The translations under genes and the position numbers were made by a program. Below the pieces are notes generated by a model. The model saw nothing but the letters and a program-made list of their open reading frames with translations, was not told the origin of the DNA and did not search any database. DNA of 64,000 nucleotides. Source: Nocardiopsis ganjiahuensis DSM 45031 (GTDB taxonomy: Bacteria; Actinomycetota; Actinomycetes; Streptosporangiales; Streptosporangiaceae). How positions within the stretch are numbered: the first letter of the stretch is position 1; every line of letters begins with the position of its first letter. The stretch spans positions 1 through 64,000 of the forward strand of contig NZ_ANBA01000020.1 in NCBI RefSeq assembly GCF_000341085.1. Reading direction: 5' to 3'. This document shows positions 58,770-64,000 of the stretch, piece after piece.

Positions 58770-58792
58770 GGGGCCGTGCGGCGCACGGCCCC
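58770..58792 (-). terminator. Terminator after the ferredoxin gene
   Basis: GGGGCCGTGC-GGC-GCACGGCCCC is a perfect 10-bp stem, 23 bases downstream of the ferredoxin stop. It separates the P450 operon from the peptide-type importer operon. Confidence 0.7.
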
Positions 58793-58814
58793 GGAACAGG
58801 TCTCCCGGCCGGGG

Positions 58815-59033
58815 TCAGGAGGGGTCGTGTGCGGTGACGGCGCCGGAGGGGCACCAGTCGGCCGCGGTGAGGGCGCGCTCACGGGCCTCGGGCGGCACGT
58901 GGGCGCGGAGCAGGACGACGAGTCCGTCGTCGTCCTGGTCGAAGAGGTCGGGGGCGGCGCGGACGCACTGTCCGGCCCCGGCGCAGGTGTCGGGGTCCGT
59001 CTCCAGGCGCAGCGCGGTGACGGGGCGGCTCAC
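58815..59033 (-). CDS. 3Fe-4S ferredoxin
   Basis: This 72-residue protein has cysteines at 17, 23 and 61 in CAGAGQC and WCPSGAV, i.e. C-x5-C and a distant C-P, the ligand set of single-cluster [3Fe-4S] ferredoxins that serve actinobacterial P450s. PDLFDQDDDGLV in the middle is typical. The GTG start at 59033 overlaps the stop of the P450 gene by 4 bases, so it is the dedicated electron donor of that enzyme. No ferredoxin reductase is encoded nearby. Confidence 0.9.
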   Translation of the reverse strand: MSRPVTALRLETDPDTCAGAGQCVRAAPDLFDQDDDGLVVLLRAHVPPEARERALTAADWCPSGAVTAHDPS

Positions 59034-60286
59034 CACGAGACCGGGACCTCGTCCAGCCCGAAGATCGCCGAGGAGGAGCGGGCGGGCAGATCGGCCAGGG
59101 CCAGTTCGGACCGGAGCGTGGGGACCCGGTCGAACAGGGTGCGCAGGGCGATCTCGATCTCCAGCCGGCCCAGGTTCTGGCCCACGCACTGGTGGGTGCC
59201 GTAACCGAAGGCGACGTGGTTGCGCTGTGTGCGCCGCACGTCCAGGCGCCCGGGTTCGGGGAAGGCCCCGGGGTCGTGGTTGGCCGCTCCGAGCAGGGCG
59301 ATGTAACCGTCGCCCGCGGGGATGGTGCCGGAGCTCAGTGGGATGTCCTCGGTGGCCACGCGCAGGGTGATCACGTCGGCCACGGAGAGGTAGCGCAGCA
59401 GTTCGTCCACCGCTCCCGGCCACAGCTGCGGGTCCTCGCGCAGGAGCTCCAGCTGCTCGGGGTGTTCGAGCAGGGCCAGGGCCGCCAGCGGGATCATGTT
59501 GCGGGAGGTCTCGTGCCCGGCGTTGAGGGTGATGCCGATCTGGGACAGCAGGGAGTGGCGGGTGATCTCGCCGCGTGCCAGGGGGCCGGTGGCCAGGCGG
59601 CTGATCAGGTCGTCCCGGGGGTCCTTCGCCTTGTCGTCGATGAGCCGGTCGATCAGGCCGAACAATTCGCCCAGGGCGGCGCCCACCTCCTCCTCGGTGC
59701 TGTCCCGGCTGCCGGAGATCGAGGTGATGCGCCGGAAGAACTCCAGGTCCTCCAGGGGGACGCCGAGCAGCCGGCAGATGACGGTGGTGGACACCCGGTT
59801 GGCGTAGTCGGCGACCAGGTCGGCCGGGGCCGGGCGGCTGAGGAGGTACTCGACCTGTTCGGCGCACACGGCCTCGATCGCCGGGCGCATGGCCCGCACC
59901 CGGCGCACGGTGAACTCCCCGACGAGCATGCGGCGGACGAGGGTGTGGTCGGGCGGGTCCATCCGGATGAAGGGGCGCAGTTCGGCGGCGACGACCTGCT
60001 CCCCGTCCCCGAGCGCGGGAAAGGCGGGGTTTCGGGCGTCGGAGCTGGCGGCCGGGTGGGACAGCGCGGCGCGCACGTCCTCGTGCCGGGTCACCAGCCA
60101 CGGTCGTTTGCCGCTGGGGATCCGCGCGCGGGTCAGGTCCGCGCGCTCCCGCATCCCGGCGTAGTCGTCCGGAGGGGTGAAGGGGCAGGTCCGGGCCAGG
60201 GGGAAGGAGGTGTCGTCGCCGTCGGCAGCGGTGGGGCCGGGATCGGTGGCGGGATCGGTGGCGGGGTCAGGTGCGGGCCGGGTCAT
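59030..60286 (-). CDS. Cytochrome P450, CYP105-like
   Basis: The 418-residue P450 has I-helix AGHETS (256-261), K-helix ELLR (295-298), and heme loop FGYGTHQCVGQNLGR with Cys 367. FIRMDPPDHTLVRRMLVGEFT is the usual C-helix. The acid-Ser variant of the I-helix is acceptable for activity. It is followed by its ferredoxin gene and preceded by two ABC half-transporters, overlapping the nearer by 20 bases. In Streptomyces coelicolor the coelibactin cluster has a CYP105 P450, a ferredoxin and such transporters, so a tailoring role in a metallophore is likely but unproven. Confidence 0.92.
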   Translation of the reverse strand: MTRPAPDPATDPATDPGPTAADGDDTSFPLARTCPFTPPDDYAGMRERADLTRARIPSGKRPWLVTRHEDVRAALSHPAASSDARNPAFPALGDGEQVVAAELRPFIRMDPPDHTLVRRMLVGEFTVRRVRAMRPAIEAVCAEQVEYLLSRPAPADLVADYANRVSTTVICRLLGVPLEDLEFFRRITSISGSRDSTEEEVGAALGELFGLIDRLIDDKAKDPRDDLISRLATGPLARGEITRHSLLSQIGITLNAGHETSRNMIPLAALALLEHPEQLELLREDPQLWPGAVDELLRYLSVADVITLRVATEDIPLSSGTIPAGDGYIALLGAANHDPGAFPEPGRLDVRRTQRNHVAFGYGTHQCVGQNLGRLEIEIALRTLFDRVPTLRSELALADLPARSSSAIFGLDEVPVSW

Positions 60287-62066
60287 TCTCGTGGCCTTCC
60301 GTAGTGGTGGGGGTGGGAGGGGTCGTGGCGTCCGAGGCGGTCAGGCGCCAGCCGCGGGCGCGTTCGCGGGTGCGGACGAAGTCGGCGTACCGTCCGCCTC
60401 GGGCGAGGAGTTCGCCCGGGGCACCGGACTCCACGACCCGGCCCGCGTCCAGGAAGACGACCTGGTCGGCCGCGGCCACGGTGGCGGGCCGGTGGGCGAT
60501 CACCAGCACGGTGCGCTCCCGGGCGAGTTCGAGGGCCGTACGCGTCACCAGCGCCTCGTTCTCGGTGTCCAGGGCGGAGGAGGCCTCGTCCAGGACGACG
60601 ACGGGCGCGTCCTTGAGCAGTGCCCGTGCGATGGAGACGCGCTGTTTCTGACCGCCGGACAGCGCGGTCCCGCCCTCCCCGACCCTGGTGTCCCAGCCCT
60701 CGGGCAGGTCGTCCAGGACCGCGTCGAGCCCGGACAGCGCCGCCACCCGGTCGAGCTGTTCGCCGGTGGCGTCGGGCGCGGCCAGGCGCAGGTTCTCGGC
60801 GACGGTGGCGTCGAAGAGGTACACGTCCTGGAAGACCAGGGCCACGTGCCGGGACAGTTCCTCGCTGCCGATGTCACGGACGTCGGCACCGCCGAGGCGG
60901 ACCTGGCCGCGATCGGCGTCGTGGAAGCGGGCCAGCAGGCGGGCCACCGTGGTCTTGCCGGATCCGGAGGGGCCGACCAGGGCGGTCAGCGTTCCGGGTT
61001 CGGCGCGCAGGGTGGCCCCGTCCAGGGCCGGGGCGTCGTCCCCGCGGGCGTAGGCGAAGGTGACGCCGTCGAACTCCACGGCCGCTCCCCGCGGCAGGAC
61101 CGGTGACTCCGGTTCGGGCAGGGGCCTCGCGTCCAGGACGGCGTTGATCCGGTCGAGCTGGTTGGTGGCCATGCGCAGGGCCGCGCCCTGGTCGGCCGCC
61201 GTGGCCAGGGGATGGGTGAACCGGGCCGCCAGCACCAGGAGGGCCACGGCCAGGGCAGGGTCGAGTCCTCCGTCCAGGACGAGCAGGACCGCGCACACCA
61301 TGAGCAGCGCGAACATCAGCCGAACCGCGAAGGAGTAGGCCAGCATCACGGGGACGATGCGCAGCAGCAGGCGGCGCGCCGCCCCGTGTTCGGCGTCGAG
61401 GGCCTTCTCCAGGCTCCGGCCGCCCTGTTCGGTGCGGCCGAAGGCCCGCAGCACCGGCTGGGACCTGGCGTACTCCAGGACCCGGGAGGCGGCCTCGTCC
61501 GAGACCAGGTCCCGGGCGGCGTCGTTGCGGCCCACCGCGTCGTTGGACAGGGTGAAGACCATCCACACCACGGGCAGGCACGCCGCGGCGGCCAGCGCGA
61601 TCCGCCAGTCGTGGAGGAACAGCGCGGCCACCGCCACGACGGGGGTGACCACCGCGTCGGCCAGCGGCGGGTAGATGTGCACGGGCACGTTGGTGGTGCG
61701 GGACACCCCGTCGGTGACGACCCTGTTGAGTTCACCGACGCGGTTCCCGGTGAACCAGCCCAGGGGCAGCCGGACCAGGTGTTCCCCGATGCGGCGGTGC
61801 AGTCCCCGGGAGATCGCCCCGCCGACGCGGAAGTTGACGAAGAGGCTGAGGGTGCGCAGCAGGGCGTAGAACAGGGTGACCAGGGCCAGCGCCGCCACCC
61901 AGCCCAGGGCCGCCCGGGGACCCTCCCGCAGGAGTTCGGTCAGCACGGGGACCAGCAGGGCGAAGACCACCCCTTGCAGGGCCGAGACCGCGGTGGTCAG
62001 GGCCAGGCTCGCCTTCACGGGACCGGCCTGCTCCGGCCCCAGGGCGCTGAGGAAAGCACGGATCAC
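60267..62066 (-). CDS. IrtB-like ABC half-transporter
   Basis: The 599-residue protein has an exporter-type membrane domain with the motif RLPLGWFTGNRVGELNRVVTDG in its first cytoplasmic loop. The ATPase domain has Walker A GPSGSGKT, LSGGQKQRVSIARAL, Walker B VVVLDEASSALDTE and VIAHRPAT. The GWFTGxxxG phrase is common to mycobacterial IrtAB and related transporters of siderophore clusters, which import metal chelates although they have exporter folds. It overlaps its partner gene by 4 bases and the P450 by 20 bases. Confidence 0.92.
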   Translation of the reverse strand: MIRAFLSALGPEQAGPVKASLALTTAVSALQGVVFALLVPVLTELLREGPRAALGWVAALALVTLFYALLRTLSLFVNFRVGGAISRGLHRRIGEHLVRLPLGWFTGNRVGELNRVVTDGVSRTTNVPVHIYPPLADAVVTPVVAVAALFLHDWRIALAAAACLPVVWMVFTLSNDAVGRNDAARDLVSDEAASRVLEYARSQPVLRAFGRTEQGGRSLEKALDAEHGAARRLLLRIVPVMLAYSFAVRLMFALLMVCAVLLVLDGGLDPALAVALLVLAARFTHPLATAADQGAALRMATNQLDRINAVLDARPLPEPESPVLPRGAAVEFDGVTFAYARGDDAPALDGATLRAEPGTLTALVGPSGSGKTTVARLLARFHDADRGQVRLGGADVRDIGSEELSRHVALVFQDVYLFDATVAENLRLAAPDATGEQLDRVAALSGLDAVLDDLPEGWDTRVGEGGTALSGGQKQRVSIARALLKDAPVVVLDEASSALDTENEALVTRTALELARERTVLVIAHRPATVAAADQVVFLDAGRVVESGAPGELLARGGRYADFVRTRERARGWRLTASDATTPPTPTTTEGHENDPART

Positions 62067-63877
62067 TGGTCTGCTCCCGATTCGTCTCGTCGGTGTCCCT
62101 GGGCTCGCCAGAGTTCGGCGTAGCGGCCACCCCGGCTCAGGAGCTCGTCGTGGGTCCCGCTCTCCACCACCCGGCCCGAGTCCATGACCGCGATCCGGTC
62201 GGCACCGGTGACGGTGGTCAGGCGGTGGGCCACCACGAGGACCGTGCGGCCGCGGGCGAGCTCGCTGAGCGCGTCCTGGACGGCTGCTTCCGAGACCGGG
62301 TCCACCGCCGCGGTGGCCTCGTCCAGGACCAGGACCGGGGTGTCGGCGAGCAGGGCGCGAGCGATGCTGACGCGCTGGGCCTCACCGCCGGACAGGTCGG
62401 CGTCCTCCCCGACCACGGAGTCGTAGCCGCGGGGCAGTGCCTCGATCCGGTCGGCGATCTGTGCCGCGCGCGCGGCGGCCGCGATCTCCTCTCGGGTGGC
62501 TCCGGGGCGTCCCAGGGCGATGTTGTCGGCGACCGTCTCCCTGAGCAGGCGGACGTCCTGGAGAACGAAGCCGACGGTGCGGTAGAGGTCGGCGATCTCG
62601 CGGACGTCGGCCCCGCCGACGGTGATCGATCCGGCGTCGGCGTCGTGGAAGCGTGCGAGCAGGGCCGCCAGGGTGCTCTTGCCCGCCCCGGAGGGGCCGA
62701 CGAGGGCGGTCACGGTGCCCGGTTCCAGGACCAGGTCCACCTCGGCCAGGGCCCGGCCCCGTTCCGCTGCCGTCCTGTCACCGGTGTGATCGGTGTAGGA
62801 GAAGGACACGCCGTCGAAGACCACGCGGGACTCCGGCGGGGGCGGTTCCTCCCCCTGGTGCAGGGTCGGGGTGTCGAGCAGAGCCGTCACCCGTCCGGCC
62901 GCGGCTCCGGCGGCCTGGGTCTGCTGCACCCGGGAACCGATCACGTTCATCGGTGCGCACAGGGCCGGGGCCAGCAGGGCGAAGGCCACGACCGAGGCCG
63001 GCTCGGTCCACCCGGCGAGCGAGAGCCCCACCCCCGCGACCACCGTGACGACGGTGACCGTCGGCGCTGACAGCAGCAGGAAGGAACCGACCGTCACCGG
63101 GGTGGTGCTGCGCGACCAGTTCACGAAGAAGTCCGCGAAGTCGTCGGCGGCGCGGGTGAAGCGTTCGTGTGCGCGCCGGTGGCCGCCGAAGTGCTTGACC
63201 ACCTGGATGCCGTCCACGAACTCCACGGCGGAGGAGTTGATCCGGTTCATGGCCTCGGCGTACTGGGCCATCTTCGCCATGCTCCCGGCCATGGCCCGCG
63301 AGAACAGGAGGATCCCCGCCGCCACCAGCAGGACGGAGACCAGGGCCAGGCGCCAGTCCACGGCGAACAGGTAGACCAGGGCGACCAGCGGCACGGTCAG
63401 GACCGAGGCCAGGTCGGGCAGGGTGTGCGCCACCAGGGAGTGGACGTCCTCGATGTCGTCGTGCACGCCCTTCTTGACCCGGCCCGACCCGCGGCCGGTG
63501 AACCAGCCCAGGGGGACCCGGGACATGCGGTGGGCCAGGGCACGGCGGACCGACAGCTGCAGGTCGTTGTCGGCCAGGTGGCCGACCAGGGTGGAGGCCG
63601 TTCCCGCGGCCAGGGCGGCGACCGAGGCGCCCACGGCGACGCCGACGAGGAGCCACACCCGCGCGGTGTCGACCGCCTCTTCGGCCAGCAGCGTGCGGGC
63701 CAGTTCGACGAGGCAGATCAGCGGGACGAGCCCCAGCGCCGAGGCCGCTCCCTGGAGCACCACCGCGGTCCGGATCCGCCCCCTGATGGGGCGGAGCAGG
63801 GTCTTCAGCGGCGATGGCGGCTGCTCAGGGGGCTTCGGTCCGGCCCCGTCGGTCGTCGCGGTCCGTTCCCGGCTCAT
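62063..63877 (-). CDS. IrtA-like ABC half-transporter
   Basis: The 604-residue protein has a membrane domain with MSRVPLGWFTGRGSGRVKKG and an ATPase domain with Walker A GPSGAGKS, LSGGEAQRVSIARAL, Walker B VLVLDEATAAVDP and VAHRLTT. It lacks the N-terminal siderophore-interacting reductase domain of mycobacterial IrtA. It forms a heterodimer with the next gene product. Its start overlaps by 4 bases the stop of a gene entering from the right edge, so the operon begins outside the window. Confidence 0.92.
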   Translation of the reverse strand: MSRERTATTDGAGPKPPEQPPSPLKTLLRPIRGRIRTAVVLQGAASALGLVPLICLVELARTLLAEEAVDTARVWLLVGVAVGASVAALAAGTASTLVGHLADNDLQLSVRRALAHRMSRVPLGWFTGRGSGRVKKGVHDDIEDVHSLVAHTLPDLASVLTVPLVALVYLFAVDWRLALVSVLLVAAGILLFSRAMAGSMAKMAQYAEAMNRINSSAVEFVDGIQVVKHFGGHRRAHERFTRAADDFADFFVNWSRSTTPVTVGSFLLLSAPTVTVVTVVAGVGLSLAGWTEPASVVAFALLAPALCAPMNVIGSRVQQTQAAGAAAGRVTALLDTPTLHQGEEPPPPESRVVFDGVSFSYTDHTGDRTAAERGRALAEVDLVLEPGTVTALVGPSGAGKSTLAALLARFHDADAGSITVGGADVREIADLYRTVGFVLQDVRLLRETVADNIALGRPGATREEIAAAARAAQIADRIEALPRGYDSVVGEDADLSGGEAQRVSIARALLADTPVLVLDEATAAVDPVSEAAVQDALSELARGRTVLVVAHRLTTVTGADRIAVMDSGRVVESGTHDELLSRGGRYAELWRAQGHRRDESGADQ

Positions 63878-64000
63878 CTGACCAGCACCCCGATCTCCGG
63901 GGTGGCCTCGCGCCCGCTGCTGGGCAGGCGCCGGAAGGTCAGACCGGACTCCTCCGCCAACCGGTCGACCCCGAAGGTCTCCCAGTCGTACTCGTCGTCG
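63874..64000 (-). CDS. C-terminal end of an unrecognised protein (rest outside window)
   Basis: Only the last 41 codons are visible, reading DDEYDWETFGVDRLAEESGL and ending in EIGVLVR. The style (aromatic-rich, GVDRLAEESGL helix, final VLVR strand) is compatible with the end of a class I methyltransferase, but that is too little for a call. It overlaps the IrtA-like gene by 4 bases and so belongs to the same operon. Confidence 0.4.
   Translation of the reverse strand, partial: DDEYDWETFGVDRLAEESGLTFRRLPSSGREATPEIGVLVR

Overview
This is a 64 kb stretch of a very GC-rich actinomycete chromosome. Several things point that way: codon use with G or C in almost every third position, GTG and TTG starts, 4-base ATGA/GTGA gene overlaps, and typical actinobacterial families (ECF42 sigma factor with its DGPF partner, CYP157/CYP154 cytochrome P450 pair, IrtAB-like exporters, a 7-1-7 Zur-type box). 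A Nocardiopsis-like member of the Streptosporangiales is my best guess, but the genus is an inference. The content is accessory: transport, catabolism, regulators and gene remnants, with no rRNA, tRNA or core housekeeping operon.

Left part (1-12 kb). The window opens inside an IS200/IS605-type tnpB whose end abuts a fragment of an MFS transporter gene. Next come LapA-like and DUF389 membrane proteins, a hairpin-rich non-coding stretch, a secreted M23 peptidase with a possible c-di-AMP-type leader, a relatively AT-rich islet (SUKH immunity-like gene, an orphan gene and a Nudix remnant) and an orphan FetB-like permease. A divergent TetR/MFS unit with a perfect palindromic operator controls MFS exporter, Baeyer-Villiger monooxygenase and an SMP-30-like lipoprotein.

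12-22 kb. A 52-residue LAxTG-type membrane peptide is translationally coupled to a hyaluronan-synthase-like glycosyltransferase. It is followed by a methyltransferase, a hemerythrin protein divergent from a TetR regulator across a shared palindrome, a CYP157/CYP154 pair outside any conservon, an ArsR/SRPBCC pair, and a DGPF/ECF42 module.

22-34 kb. Two acyl-CoA units flank a TAXI-type TRAP transporter. The first is a LysR-controlled operon (acyl-CoA dehydrogenase, CoA transferase, deleted SDR, MaoC-like dehydratase, thiolase). The second is a GntR/FadR-type regulator with its own acyl-CoA dehydrogenase.

34-46 kb. A peptide-type ABC importer plus amidase on the + strand runs towards an aldehyde dehydrogenase/SDR operon on the - strand. 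Both outer promoters carry nearly the same FadR-subfamily operator, so the 9 kb block looks like one regulon for importing an amide, hydrolysing it and oxidising the product. Further right are a DHFR-like reductase, an aldo/keto reductase with a MerR-type promoter, a NIPSNAP protein and a truncated membrane acyltransferase.

46-64 kb. A pair of ABC exporters is divergent from a FecBCD-type importer across a Zur-like box. Then follow a second peptide/nickel-type importer and an operon that enters from the right edge: two IrtAB-like ABC half-exporters, a P450 and its 3Fe-4S ferredoxin. The combination resembles the transport and tailoring flank of a coelibactin-like zinc-chelator cluster. The biosynthetic genes would lie beyond the right end.
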